Notes under the pieces: generated by a model
Told to the model about the DNA's origin: nothing
What the model saw: only the letters and a program-made list of their open reading frames with translations
Database searches by the model: none
Shown here: in pieces, positions 1 to 8,704 of the stretch
How positions within the stretch are numbered: the stretch's first letter is position 1
How the letters are laid out: each line of letters opens with the position of its first letter
Source: Pseudolabrys sp.
GTDB lineage: Bacteria > Pseudomonadota > Alphaproteobacteria > Rhizobiales > Xanthobacteraceae
Direction of reading: 5' to 3'
Length of the DNA: 64,000 nucleotides
NCBI GenBank assembly: GCA_017849615.1
Contig: JAFIGS010000007.1
Location: forward strand, 1 to 64,000
Program-made: the position numbers and the translations under genes

Positions 1-143
1 CCAAGCCGGCTGTTGCCCGCGCCGTCACCGCTCCGGCGAAGCCGGCTCCGGCCAAACCGCAGGCCGTGGTCCAGCTCAAGCAGACCAGCAGTGGCGGCGC
101 GGTCCGCAAGATCGAAGCCGATACCGACTGGAAGGAGTTCTGA
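1..143 (+). CDS. C-terminal end of a methyl-accepting chemotaxis protein (cut by window edge)
   Basis: The frame starting at base 3 is open from the left edge to the TGA at 141-143 and gives 46 residues. They form an Ala/Pro/Lys-rich linker followed by the last residues DTDWKEF. A terminal W-x-x-F pentapeptide on a flexible tail is the CheR/CheB docking signal of chemoreceptors. The complete receptor at 22721-24424 ends in the same five residues (DWKEF), which is the main reason for the call. The ligand-binding and signalling parts lie outside the window. A different Ala/Pro-rich protein is possible, but the shared terminal motif makes that less likely. Confidence 0.7.
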   Translation, partial: KPAVARAVTAPAKPAPAKPQAVVQLKQTSSGGAVRKIEADTDWKEF

Positions 144-190
144 GTTTCATTCCGCGCTGGCGGTCCCGCCATCGGCCTCCACCACGACGT

Positions 191-219
191 GCCCGGCGCC
201 TCAAACGCCGGGCATTTTC
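191..219 (+). terminator. Hairpin terminator after the receptor fragment
   Basis: Eight-base arms at 191-198 (gcccggcg) and 206-213 (cgccgggc) enclose a 7-nt loop and are followed by attttcg. It lies 48 bases after the receptor stop codon and before nadK, so it probably ends the chemoreceptor transcript. The T-tract is short. Confidence 0.6.
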
Positions 220-332
220 GTGCGACCTCGACAAAGCGGGCCAAAATCGTCTAAGAAGCGCCGGAAAATGAATGCCTGACAGGCACTTGCGCAAGGCTCC
301 CGTTGCGCGGCACCGGTTTCCAAGAGCCCTTG

Positions 333-1115
333 ATGAGCCCCTCGGCCCCCGCCCCCAAGCGCATCGCCTTCGTCGCCAGCCCGACGCCGGAATCGCGCGC
401 CGCCATCGTGGCGCTCGAGGCGCGCTACGACAATGTCGATCCAAAGGATGCCGACGTCATCGTGGCCCTCGGCGGCGACGGCCTGATGCTGCAGACGCTG
501 CATCGGTTCATGACGTCGGGCAAGCCGATCTACGGCATGCACCGCGGCACGGTCGGCTTTCTGATGAACGAGTTTTCCATCGACGGCCTGCACGAGCGCC
601 TCGCCGCGGCGCAGGCCACCGTCATCCATCCTCTGGTGATGGAAGCGCGCGACGATCAGCGCGTCGTGCACGAGCGCCGCGCCATCAACGAGGTGTCGCT
701 GTTCCGGCAGAGCGCGCAGGCCGCGCGCTTGCGCATTCTCATCGACGGCAAGGAGCGCCTCGCCGAGCTGGTGGCGGACGGCGTGCTGGTGGCGACGCCG
801 GCCGGCTCGACCGCCTATAACCTGTCGGCGCAAGGCGCGATCATTCCGATCAACGCGCCGTTGCTCGCTTTGACGCCGATCTCGCCGTTCCGGCCGCGGC
901 GCTGGCGCGGCGCGCTGTTGCCGGACAAGGCCCGCGTCACCATCGAGGTCATGGAAGCCGACAAGCGCCCGGTCGCGGCGGTGGCCGATCACGACGAGGT
1001 GCGCTTCGTGCGCAAGGTCGATATCAGGATGGACGACGCGATTTCGCTGAACCTGCTGTTCGACCCCGGGCACAATCTCGACGAGCGCATTCTCGCCGAG
1101 CAGTTCGGGTTCTAG
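333..1115 (+). CDS. nadK: NAD kinase
   Basis: NAD kinase phosphorylates NAD to NADP in the cytosol. The 260-residue product is close to the usual length for alphaproteobacterial NadK. It shows the diagnostic GGDG motif at residues 47-50, the NE pair at about 120-121, and the glycine-rich [13 protein letters not shown] segment at about 155-167. I chose the ATG at 333 over an upstream TTG at 303 because the 10 extra residues match nothing in the family and the fold begins at KRIAFVAS. It converges on the MFS gene with a 6-base gap, and the terminator at 191-219 separates it from the receptor upstream. Confidence 0.95.
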   Translation: MSPSAPAPKRIAFVASPTPESRAAIVALEARYDNVDPKDADVIVALGGDGLMLQTLHRFMTSGKPIYGMHRGTVGFLMNEFSIDGLHERLAAAQATVIHPLVMEARDDQRVVHERRAINEVSLFRQSAQAARLRILIDGKERLAELVADGVLVATPAGSTAYNLSAQGAIIPINAPLLALTPISPFRPRRWRGALLPDKARVTIEVMEADKRPVAAVADHDEVRFVRKVDIRMDDAISLNLLFDPGHNLDERILAEQFGF

Positions 1116-1121
1116 AGAAGC

Positions 1122-2624
1122 TCAGATCCGCTTCTGCGGATTGGTGAAGGCCAGCAGGAAGCCGCAGGCCGTGAACAGCGCCATCACCGTGAAGGCGGCG
1201 CGGAAGGCGATTTTGATATCCGCCTGAATGATGCCCATCTGCGCGGCCGACAGACCGGCGCTGGCGTGGTGGGCATGTTCGAACATCGCGGCAAAGACAT
1301 GGGCGGCGTCCGGACTGCGCATCGACAATACGGCGAACAGGACTGTCGCCACCAGCGCGGTGCCGAATGCGGCGCCGATGGAGCGCGAGAACTGCACCGA
1401 CGCCGCGGCTTCGCCAAGACGCATCTGGCCGGCGGCGTTCTGCACGCTGACCTGCACGACGCCCATCACCGTGCCCATCGACAGGCCGTTGACCAGCAGC
1501 AGCGCGGCGAGCGCTGCGATGCCGAAATTGTCCGCCAGCAACGCGAGCACCAGGAAATCCGCCGTCGCGATCACCAACCCGATGACGGGATAGATCGTGA
1601 GCCGTCCTGAAGCGTTGACCAGCCGTCCCGTGACCAGCGAACCGACGCCGATGCCGACCGTCAGCGGCACAAGAACCAGGCCGGTCGCCGACGGCGAGAA
1701 GCCGCGCACCACTTCGAGATAGACCGGGATGAAGGTGATCAGCGACACCAAGGCCGCGCCGTGGCAGGCCGCGAGCGCGTCGCTGTGCCAGATCGCCGAC
1801 TGACGCAGCAGCGACAGCGGAATGAGCGGCGACTCGGCGCGGTTCTCGTGCCAGATCAGCGCGACGAGCGCGATGATGCCGGCGGCCAGAAGCGCGCCGC
1901 CGATCGGCAGGTTGGCGATATCGACGCGCTGCACCTGCTCCAGCGCCAGCAGCGTGGTCGCGACGAAAATGGCGAACAGCACGGCGCCGCCGGGATCGGC
2001 GCGCCACGCCAGCCGCTCGCCATGCGGCGGCGGCAACCGCGTCACCAGATAGAAAGCAACCAGCCCGATCGGCAGATTGACCAGAAAGATCGACTGCCAG
2101 CCGAAATGCTCGGTGAGAATGCCGCCGGCGATGGGGCCGAAACTGTTGGCGCAAACCGCGACGGCGGCGAGATAGCCCTGATAACGGGCCCGCTCGCGCG
2201 GCGGGATCGACTCGCCGACCAGCGCCTGCGACAGGGTCATCAGCCCGCCGCCGCCGAGGCCCTGCAACACCCGCGCCGCCGTGAGCGTCAGGATCGTGGT
2301 GGAAGCCGCGCACAACACTGACGCGCCGATGAAAATACCGAGCGCGAAATACATGACGCGGCGGCGCCCGAAAGAGTCGCCGAGCCGCCCGTAGACCGGC
2401 GCCGCAATGGTCGCGGCGATGAGATAGGACACGACGACCCAGGAGACGCGCTCGACCTCGCCAGTCGCCGCGGCGATGGCCGGCAGCGCGGTGGCGATGA
2501 TGGTCTGGTCCACCACCGCCAGAAACATCGGCAGCATGATGGACGGAAAGATGGCCAGGAAGCCGGGATGTTTCGGAACGCCGGGAGACCCCGGGCCCGG
2601 AGACTGATCGGAGGTGTTCGACAA
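1122..2624 (-). CDS. MFS drug-efflux transporter, DHA2 (EmrB/QacA-like) family
   Basis: A 500-residue polytopic protein with about 14 hydrophobic segments, the normal size for 14-TM DHA2 proton antiporters that export drugs or other small molecules. The motif A loop (GRLGDSFGRRRV) is clear near residue 75, and a second conserved GGG-rich segment follows near residue 123. The start is a TTG at 2624 with an AGGG-type ribosome site about 7 bases upstream; no better ATG precedes the first membrane helix. It lies 25 bases downstream of the universal stress gene on the same strand, so the two are probably cotranscribed. The substrate cannot be read from sequence. Confidence 0.88.
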   Translation of the reverse strand: MSNTSDQSPGPGSPGVPKHPGFLAIFPSIMLPMFLAVVDQTIIATALPAIAAATGEVERVSWVVVSYLIAATIAAPVYGRLGDSFGRRRVMYFALGIFIGASVLCAASTTILTLTAARVLQGLGGGGLMTLSQALVGESIPPRERARYQGYLAAVAVCANSFGPIAGGILTEHFGWQSIFLVNLPIGLVAFYLVTRLPPPHGERLAWRADPGGAVLFAIFVATTLLALEQVQRVDIANLPIGGALLAAGIIALVALIWHENRAESPLIPLSLLRQSAIWHSDALAACHGAALVSLITFIPVYLEVVRGFSPSATGLVLVPLTVGIGVGSLVTGRLVNASGRLTIYPVIGLVIATADFLVLALLADNFGIAALAALLLVNGLSMGTVMGVVQVSVQNAAGQMRLGEAAASVQFSRSIGAAFGTALVATVLFAVLSMRSPDAAHVFAAMFEHAHHASAGLSAAQMGIIQADIKIAFRAAFTVMALFTACGFLLAFTNPQKRI

Positions 2625-2649
2625 CGGTCGGCCCTGCTTGTCGCCTCCC

Positions 2650-3492
2650 TCAGTGCGCCATCAATACCGGAACGGCGGCGTTGGCAAGTATGTGCCGGGT
2701 GGCGCCGCCGAAAATCATCTGCCGCAGCCGGCTTTGCGTGTAGGCGCTTTTCACCACGAGATCGCAGCCCAGCGAGGCCGCATGCTCGAGCGTGATTTCG
2801 CCGATCGCCTCGCCCGACGGCCGGTCGCCGCGCTTGACCGTAACCGCCTCGGCGTTGATGCCGTTGCGGCGCAGATGCAGCGCCGCCTCGTCCACAGACG
2901 GACCATCCGGCGAGCCGCCTTGCACGAACAGCACCGTCACCTTCTCGGCCTGCCGGAGAAACGGCATGGCAAAGGAATTGGTGTGGGCCTGTTCAGTCGA
3001 GCCGTTCCAGGCGATCAATATCTTGCGGCCGATCGAGGTGGGCACCTGCTTCGGCACGATCAGCACCGGCTTGCCGGCATCGAACAGCGCCGCCTCCAGC
3101 GGCGGCATGCGCGGATTTTCCGGCGCCGAACCCGGGCGGCCGAGCACGATGAGATCGAAGATGCGGCCGTACGTGCCGATGAAGGCGTCTTCCATCGCGT
3201 CGGCGCGCGGCCAGCCATAGGAATAGACCGCGGGGGTCTCGGCGCCGCCGGCGGGCACCTTGCGCTCGCGCATGAAGTTTTCGAAGTCGGCTTTCACCTT
3301 GGCGGTGTCGGCTTCGAACACGCCGGAGATGGCGAGGCTCGAGACCGGCTCCACCGTCACATAGGTGCCGGGCGACGGCCGCACCGCGAACCCCTCCATG
3401 TAACCGTCGAAAGCCCGCGCAATCAGCCGCGCGCCCTCGAGCACCGCCGGCATGGCGTCATGGTCTTCGGTGGGGATCAGGAACGTCTTCAT
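2650..3492 (-). CDS. Two-domain universal stress protein (UspA family)
   Basis: A 280-residue cytosolic protein with two Usp-like halves. The N-terminal half begins MKTFLIPTEDHD and the C-terminal half begins near residue 147 (GRKILIAWNGS). The second half ends with the ATP-binding type signature FGGATRHIL followed by AVPVLMAH, typical of the family. The frame is open 39 codons further upstream (to 3609), but I chose the internal ATG at 3492 because the fold starts there. Members usually act in stress survival without a defined reaction. It is the likely first gene of a two-gene transcript with the MFS pump. Confidence 0.85.
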   Translation of the reverse strand: MKTFLIPTEDHDAMPAVLEGARLIARAFDGYMEGFAVRPSPGTYVTVEPVSSLAISGVFEADTAKVKADFENFMRERKVPAGGAETPAVYSYGWPRADAMEDAFIGTYGRIFDLIVLGRPGSAPENPRMPPLEAALFDAGKPVLIVPKQVPTSIGRKILIAWNGSTEQAHTNSFAMPFLRQAEKVTVLFVQGGSPDGPSVDEAALHLRRNGINAEAVTVKRGDRPSGEAIGEITLEHAASLGCDLVVKSAYTQSRLRQMIFGGATRHILANAAVPVLMAH

Positions 3493-3741
3493 GGCGGAAC
3501 CGTCAGGGTTGGAATTTTCGTTCACGACGTCGCAGAACCGACTTGGCGAGGCGCACCATGCCAGCTTAGACGCCGCGACGGCGATGACCAGCCCCTCGCC
3601 GGTGGTCATGCCCAGGCTTTCAACCTGCCAAATCCGGCGAAACCGGCCGGCTTGGCGCCCCGAAACGCTCCATTAACGCCGATTCTGTAGTTTTTCCCTT
3701 CATTCCGGCATGTTCGGCGCGCGCCGTGTCCTCGAGGCCTC

Positions 3742-4287
3742 ATGGTCCGCATTGACTTCAAACGGCTGCGCTTCCTCGTCATCGACGACAACGCCCACAT
3801 GCGGCGTATCCTGCGCACCCTGCTCCATGGCTTCGGCGCCCGCGAGGTCTTCGAGGCCGAGGATGGCGCCACGGGCCTCGACGCGTTCAACAATTACGTC
3901 CCGGATATCGTGATCTGCGACTGGGCGATGCCGGTCTTCGACGGGCTGGAATTGACGCAGATGATCCGTCAGCCCGGCGCCAACGGCAATCCGTATGTCG
4001 CGATCATCATGCTTACCGGCCACTCGGAAAAGAAGCGCGTCACGGCAGCGCGCGATGCCGGCATCACCGAATTCCTCGCCAAGCCGATTTCGGCGAAGGG
4101 CCTGTACGAACGCATCGTCAATATCGTCGTCAATCCGCGGCCGTTCATCCGCACGCGAACCTATTTCGGCCCTGATCGCCGCCGCAGCAACGGCTCAGGC
4201 TATGCCGGACCCGAACGCCGCAAAGGCGGCAAGGCCGATCTCATCAAGCATTCAACGCTGCTCGAAAAAGTCCGCAATCCGAGCTGA
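3742..4287 (+). CDS. CheY-like response regulator with charged C-terminal tail
   Basis: A 181-residue protein with an N-terminal receiver domain. The acidic pair is D15/D16, the phosphoacceptor is D60 in VICDWAMP, T92 is the conserved hydroxyl and K114 (FLAKP) the conserved lysine. No DNA-binding domain follows. Residues about 130-181 are an Arg/Gly/Lys-rich tail with two similar blocks (GPDRRRSNG and GPERRKGG). It lies 16 bases upstream of a Hpt protein, and a DUF2336 gene converges on the pair. It is probably a stand-alone signalling or scaffold receiver in a phosphorelay; its output partner is unknown. Confidence 0.9.
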   Translation: MVRIDFKRLRFLVIDDNAHMRRILRTLLHGFGAREVFEAEDGATGLDAFNNYVPDIVICDWAMPVFDGLELTQMIRQPGANGNPYVAIIMLTGHSEKKRVTAARDAGITEFLAKPISAKGLYERIVNIVVNPRPFIRTRTYFGPDRRRSNGSGYAGPERRKGGKADLIKHSTLLEKVRNPS

Positions 4288-4303
4288 CAGAGGCAGAGCC
4301 ACC

Positions 4304-4882
4304 ATGCGGTCCATCAAGAACTCAGCCGCGATCACGACCTACGGCGATCACGAGGTCATCCGGCCGGAGAACAAGCTGCGCAAGGCGCTCACCGACGCGC
4401 CGCCCGCGCCCGGCGAGGACGATCCGGTGGCGCAAGCCGAGCGCGCGCTTGCCGATCTGTCCGGCGAGTTCGGCGCGTGGATGGACGAGGAATGCGAGCG
4501 CCTTGACGGCTGCCGGCAGGCCATTGTCGCGAACGGTATCACTCAGACCGCGAAGACCGCGCTGTTTCACGCCGCCCATGACATCAAGGGTCAGGCCGCG
4601 ACGCTCGGCTTCCCCGCGGTCGCCGCGATCGCCGACAGCCTGTGCCGGCTGATCGAATTCACGCCGCAGTCCGACCGCATCCCGCTCAAGCTGATCAACC
4701 AGCATGTCGACGCTGTGCGCGCGGTTCACCGCGAATATGCGCGCTCGGACGCGCGCGATCTGGCAGCGCAGCTCGATCACAAACTGCGCGACGTCACCGA
4801 TCATTTCCTGATCGAGGAAAACCGCGGGCGCCCGGACATTATCGAGCAGATCACCGGCGCGCCGCCGCAGGCACCGGCGTAA
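4304..4882 (+). CDS. Hpt (histidine phosphotransfer) domain protein
   Basis: 192 residues. The Hpt signature HxxKGxxxxxG is present as HDIKGQAATLG, with H92 the predicted phosphohistidine. The flanking sequence is helical, as expected for the four-helix bundle, and an N-terminal extension of about 45 residues is Pro/Ala/acidic and probably disordered. It starts at ATG 4304, 16 bases after the CheY-like gene, so the two very likely form an operon and may exchange phosphate. No kinase is adjacent. The hybrid kinase at 59719-62232 carries its own Hpt, so this Hpt probably serves a different kinase. Confidence 0.88.
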   Translation: MRSIKNSAAITTYGDHEVIRPENKLRKALTDAPPAPGEDDPVAQAERALADLSGEFGAWMDEECERLDGCRQAIVANGITQTAKTALFHAAHDIKGQAATLGFPAVAAIADSLCRLIEFTPQSDRIPLKLINQHVDAVRAVHREYARSDARDLAAQLDHKLRDVTDHFLIEENRGRPDIIEQITGAPPQAPA

Positions 4883-4910
4883 ATTTCCGCCGTCTTCACG
4901 ACGGCCCTGA

Positions 4911-6098
4911 TTACGCGACCAGCCGGGTCTCGTGGATTTGCGGACTGTACGCCGCCGGTTCGTAGACGACCAGATCGTCGCAGAACATACGCGCTTCCTC
5001 GCGCGCCGCCTCGACCGCGAACCGGCGCAACAACGCCAGTAATGAAGCCATGTCGTCGCGGCGCTCGGCGACGCAGGCGTCGAGCACATGCTCGACCATG
5101 CGGCGCTTGAGCCGCGTCACGCCGCCAGGCTCGCCGACGAGAATGCCGTCGCGCAGCGCGGCGATGGCTTCGCGGAAAGCCGGATAGGCGGCATCGGGCA
5201 AGCCGGCGCGCGTGTAGATCGCGCGGAAGCCCGATATGTGCTTGTCGTGGATGTAGGCAGAGACGCGATCGATCGCCATGCCGGTCAGTTCGGCAAGGGC
5301 CTCTTCGAACAGCACGACGTTCCCCGACAGCAAGGCGCGCAGGATCATGCCGGCGGTGAGCTGGCCGCTTTGGCGCAGGTGCCGCATCAGTTCGGCGATC
5401 TCGTCGTAAGGCGTCTCCGCCGCGAGCGCGACGGTCGCCTTTTCGCAGGCCTCACGGGCGGCGTGTTCGGCGTGCTCCGAGCCGAGCCAGTGGCGCGCGG
5501 TGACGAAGCCCGCCAGCGTCTGCGACAGCTTGGCAAGCAGCGCCTGGCGCGACGCCATCGGCAGGTCGTGCCGGCCGATGAGGTTTTCGCGGATCGCGGC
5601 GAGATGGCCGAAGCGCTCGATGATGCGATCGAGCGAGAACAGCGCGATGCTGGCATCGGGATTGTCCAGCAGCGCCAGACAGGCCTGCGCGCAACCGACC
5701 TCGGCAATGGCGGCAGCGAGCGGCGGCGACAGCAGCGCGCGCGATGCGATCGCGATTTGCGAATCCGGCTGCGCCGTTGCGAACAGATCGACGAGATCCT
5801 CGTCGCTGAGCAGCGGCGAGCGCGACAGCACCGGGATCGCCACCTCGGGCTGATCGGCCGCCAGCGCATGAACGACCACCGGGGGCGCCTTCTGCGCCGA
5901 CGCGAAGACCTGCGCGAGCGCGCTGCGCACCAGCGGCGACGGATCGTCGAGCAGCATGATCATCGCGCCTTCGGCGGCGGACAGATCGTCGTTCGATAAA
6001 TCGGAATGGAGATACGCTCTCGCCAGAGCGGAGGTCGCCTCGGCACGCTCGCCGGGCGAGGCATTACGCAGCCACTGCAAAAACTGACGAACAATCAT
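4911..6098 (-). CDS. DUF2336 family protein
   Basis: A 395-residue soluble protein made of repeated short helices rich in Ala/Leu, matching the DUF2336 family that is widespread and often multi-copy in alphaproteobacteria. The N-terminus (ALARAYLHSDLS, then DDPSPLVRSALAQ) is the recognisable HEAT-like start. No catalytic motif is seen. Members are frequently found beside motility and chemotaxis genes, and here the gene converges on the CheY-like/Hpt pair, so a signalling role is inferred. A near-consensus CtrA box lies at 6167-6181, about 70 bases upstream of its start. Confidence 0.85.
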   Translation of the reverse strand: MIVRQFLQWLRNASPGERAEATSALARAYLHSDLSNDDLSAAEGAMIMLLDDPSPLVRSALAQVFASAQKAPPVVVHALAADQPEVAIPVLSRSPLLSDEDLVDLFATAQPDSQIAIASRALLSPPLAAAIAEVGCAQACLALLDNPDASIALFSLDRIIERFGHLAAIRENLIGRHDLPMASRQALLAKLSQTLAGFVTARHWLGSEHAEHAAREACEKATVALAAETPYDEIAELMRHLRQSGQLTAGMILRALLSGNVVLFEEALAELTGMAIDRVSAYIHDKHISGFRAIYTRAGLPDAAYPAFREAIAALRDGILVGEPGGVTRLKRRMVEHVLDACVAERRDDMASLLALLRRFAVEAAREEARMFCDDLVVYEPAAYSPQIHETRLVA

Positions 6099-6245
6099 GA
6101 CACGACCAGGACGCTACAAACACTCGCCAACACAACGGCGAACGCAGACATCCTAGCCGGCGACACTTAACAAAGCGTTCACCATAGGTGTTGACAGGAG
6201 ATTAACGACGATCGCGCCGAAAAGGCCGATGCATCAATGCGCGCG

Positions 6246-7238
6246 TTAGCCGCGTCCGGTGAACAGGCCGCGCGCATTGGCGGCGCTGTCGGTGAACAGA
6301 TCGCGAGTCCCGAACGGTTGTGCGCCCGCGGGGTTCGCGGAGGGCAAGGCGGCGCCGGCCGTCGCATCGGTGTCCGACCATAGCGAGGTCACCGTGCGGC
6401 TCACCGGGCCGCGCTCGCCATCGCTGAACATCGCCGCGAACAGCGGCCGCGCCGATGGCGGCGGCGGACGCGTATCCGCCGCGGCCAGCGCCTGCGTCAT
6501 GCCCGCCGTATCCGGGACACTCACCGGCGCGGCGATCGAACGCGACACCGCGTCGGCTCCGACCGGCGCGGGCGGGCGCTGAACGTCCTGCACCAGCGCC
6601 AGCCGCGTGTTGTCGAACTTGGCGGTCAGCCGATCGTAAACTTCGGTAACCGAGCGCGGCGACCCGTCGCGGTTGTAAAAGATCGGCCGGTTGGCGGCGG
6701 CGGCGGCCGGAAACATCGTTGCGGCATTGGCATCGCCGCGCGAATTGACGGCGTTGATCAGCCGCCCCGCCCCTTCGGGCCCGAGGAAATGCGCGGCATA
6801 AAGCTCGCCTTCGGTCGGCACCTTGCCGGTCGAGGCGCTGAGGTAGGACGCGTTGGTGCGCGCCAGCGCGCCCGCCATCATGGCGCTCATGGCCGGATCG
6901 GTGCGCAACTTGAGGATTTCCGAACGCATCGCCGGATCGGCGACCTCATAGCGGCCGCTGGCGCTGCGCGTAATGGCGTCGGCGTATTGCCCCATGCCGA
7001 GTTCCGCGCCGTCCTGCTTGACGGTGGCGAGCCAGGTCTGATCGATGAACTGGTAGAGTCCCTTGGCCGAGGATGTCGCCGCCTGCGCCTGCGGGTTCAG
7101 GCTCGATTCGATCCTGGCCGTCGTGACGAGGTACTGGAAGCTGATGCCGGTCGATTGCGCAGCCCTGCTGATCGCGCCGCTGATCTGCGGTGCGATGCCA
7201 TTGCCGGCGGCGCTATTGGCGACGCGATCGACAGCCAT
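6246..7238 (-). CDS. Transglycosylase SLT domain protein
   Basis: A 330-residue protein with a lytic-transglycosylase SLT domain in its first ~120 residues. The predicted catalytic glutamate is in TTARIESSLNP (about residue 43), followed by the family GLYQFIDQTWL segment. SLT enzymes cleave the MurNAc-GlcNAc bond of peptidoglycan. No signal peptide or TM helix is visible, which resembles the flagellum-associated type of alphaproteobacteria rather than the Slt70 type. The C-terminal ~150 residues are Ala/Pro-rich and low in complexity. A CtrA-like box with one mismatch lies at 7327-7341 upstream, which would fit a motility-linked role (inference). Confidence 0.85.
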   Translation of the reverse strand: MAVDRVANSAAGNGIAPQISGAISRAAQSTGISFQYLVTTARIESSLNPQAQAATSSAKGLYQFIDQTWLATVKQDGAELGMGQYADAITRSASGRYEVADPAMRSEILKLRTDPAMSAMMAGALARTNASYLSASTGKVPTEGELYAAHFLGPEGAGRLINAVNSRGDANAATMFPAAAAANRPIFYNRDGSPRSVTEVYDRLTAKFDNTRLALVQDVQRPPAPVGADAVSRSIAAPVSVPDTAGMTQALAAADTRPPPPSARPLFAAMFSDGERGPVSRTVTSLWSDTDATAGAALPSANPAGAQPFGTRDLFTDSAANARGLFTGRG

Positions 7239-7396
7239 TCTGCCCTCGGGGTTGCCCGGCTGAGACAGCCGGCCTTCAATACGGCCAACGGGGCGTACGG
7301 TACCTGTTGACCTTGGGTAATTATGGTAAACGGTCGGTTAACGGCGGCTGCGGCAAGCGTGCCCGGCTACCGGCCAGACCAAGAAAAACGGAGACG

Positions 7397-7885
7397 ATGA
7401 CGATGGCGGACACGGCGCAACGGCATAAGCGCGGCGGGCTCTATTTCGAGGACATGGAGGTCGGCAAGCTTTACGAGCATCGCTACACCCGCACCGTGAC
7501 GCAGATGGACAACATGTTGTTCTCCAACATGACGCTCAATCCGCAGCCGCTGCACATCGACCGGCATTTCTGCGAGACCGAGACCGAATTCGGCCAGCCG
7601 CTGATGAACTCGCTGTTCACGCTCGGCCTGATGATCGGCATGCAGGTGTCCGACATGACCGTCGGCACCACGATCGCCAATCTCGGTATGACCGATGTCC
7701 GCTTCCCCAATCCGCTGTTCGAAGGCGACACCCTGACGTCGCAGACCACCGTGATCAGCAAGCGCGATTCCAAGTCGCGCGACAACGCCGGCATCGTCGA
7801 GTTTCATCACCAGGGCTTCAAGCAGGACGGCACGCTGGTGGCGGAGTGCAAGCGCAACGCCTTCATCATCAAGCGGCCGAAGTGA
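7397..7885 (+). CDS. MaoC-family dehydratase (enoyl-CoA or mesaconyl-CoA hydratase type)
   Basis: A 162-residue single hot-dog-fold protein. The hydratase-2 signature is recognisable: N..PLHID near residues 50-55 holds the catalytic Asp/His pair, followed by FGQPLMNSLFTLGL. MaoC proteins hydrate or dehydrate 2-enoyl-CoA thioesters. A CitE-like CoA lyase sits 0.8 kb downstream, a pairing seen for mesaconyl/beta-methylmalyl-CoA chemistry, so a C4-C5 acyl-CoA substrate is a reasonable inference, not a demonstration. Start is ATG 7397, with a GGAGA-type site just upstream. It is followed by a strong hairpin terminator. Confidence 0.88.
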   Translation: MTMADTAQRHKRGGLYFEDMEVGKLYEHRYTRTVTQMDNMLFSNMTLNPQPLHIDRHFCETETEFGQPLMNSLFTLGLMIGMQVSDMTVGTTIANLGMTDVRFPNPLFEGDTLTSQTTVISKRDSKSRDNAGIVEFHHQGFKQDGTLVAECKRNAFIIKRPK

Positions 7886-7905
7886 AACGCCGAGGTTGAG
7901 AATGC

Positions 7906-7944
7906 AAAGGCCGCCGCCCGAAAGGACGGCGGCCTTCGTCTTTT
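7906..7944 (+). terminator. Intrinsic terminator after the MaoC gene
   Basis: A GC-rich stem of about 13 bp (aaggccgccgccc with its complement ggacggcggcctt, one wobble or mismatch) with a short loop is followed by cgtcttttt. It lies between the convergent MaoC gene and the frameshifted gene and could serve both strands. Confidence 0.75.
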
Positions 7945-7953
7945 TCGACGCCG

Positions 7954-8588
7954 CTAATACTGGTCGGCGCAGTACGAAGCGGCCGCCCCGAACGCGCCGG
8001 CCGCAAGCACAGCGCCGGCACCAGCGGTGCCCGCGGTCACCGCTGCGGCGCCCAGCGCACCGAAGCCCCAGCACGCGGCATGCCCCACCGTGGTCCACGT
8101 GTCGCGTTTCACATTCTCCGACGCCCTGGTTTTCAGATCGGCATGCATCTGCTGGAGCGTTGCCACGAACGGCTTGAGTTGCTCTTCGAGTCCCGGAGGC
8201 AGCGGCACAACGATGGGAATGCCACCCGGCGCGTTCGGATTGAACGGCCCGCTGAACGGCGTGCCGTTGGCCGTGCCGCTGATCGTCCCGGCCGGGGGTA
8301 GTCGGTCAGATCGACCGTCCAGTCGACATTGACGCCGTCACCGGTCAGTTTCAGGCCAATGGTCTTTGCCGCCGGCGAAACCGTGGCAACCGCCTTGATC
8401 AGGCTGCCCTTCGATCCCGCGATGTCGATCGTGCCGGCCGACGCCGCCCCCGCCGCGCCGGCGGCTTTGCCGACCGCGCCCTTCTGAACGTGCAGCGACA
8501 ACGCCGCGCCCCCGGCGTCCACAGCCTCGGCGCTCAAGATATTCCCGGCCTTGTCCTTCGAAACTTTTACGGCTTCCATCACTGCCAT
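7954..8588 (-). pseudogene. Conserved hypothetical membrane-anchored protein, frameshifted
   Basis: Two overlapping frames on the minus strand join into one plausible protein of about 211 residues. The first (8588 down to about 8298) encodes an Ala/Gly-rich soluble half ending VDWTVDLTDYP. The second continues AGTISGTANGTPFSGPFNP and ends with a Gly/Ala-rich hydrophobic stretch and the tail SYCADQY at 7954. The switch falls in a run of five G at 8294-8298 (C on the coding strand); one extra base restores a continuous frame. This is either a homopolymer base-calling error or a true single-base deletion. I do not recognise the family. The C-terminal hydrophobic stretch suggests membrane insertion. 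Confidence 0.6.
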
Positions 8589-8704
8589 GACACGCTCCGT
8601 TGGTTTGATGACGCACTTTGCACCCGCATTAGTTGTTCCAGTCGTTGCAAACCTCTTTGACTTGCGTCAAATGACGACATCCGCACGAACGATGGTGATT
8701 TGAT

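Noticed and set aside
1024-2313. 429-codon minus-strand frame inside the MFS gene
   Set aside because: A shifted frame of the DHA2 transporter with low complexity Arg/Gly composition.
4996-5089. Overlap of Hpt gene 3' region with minus-strand frames up to 5089
   Set aside because: The minus-strand frame 4322-5089 is an antisense shadow of the Hpt gene.
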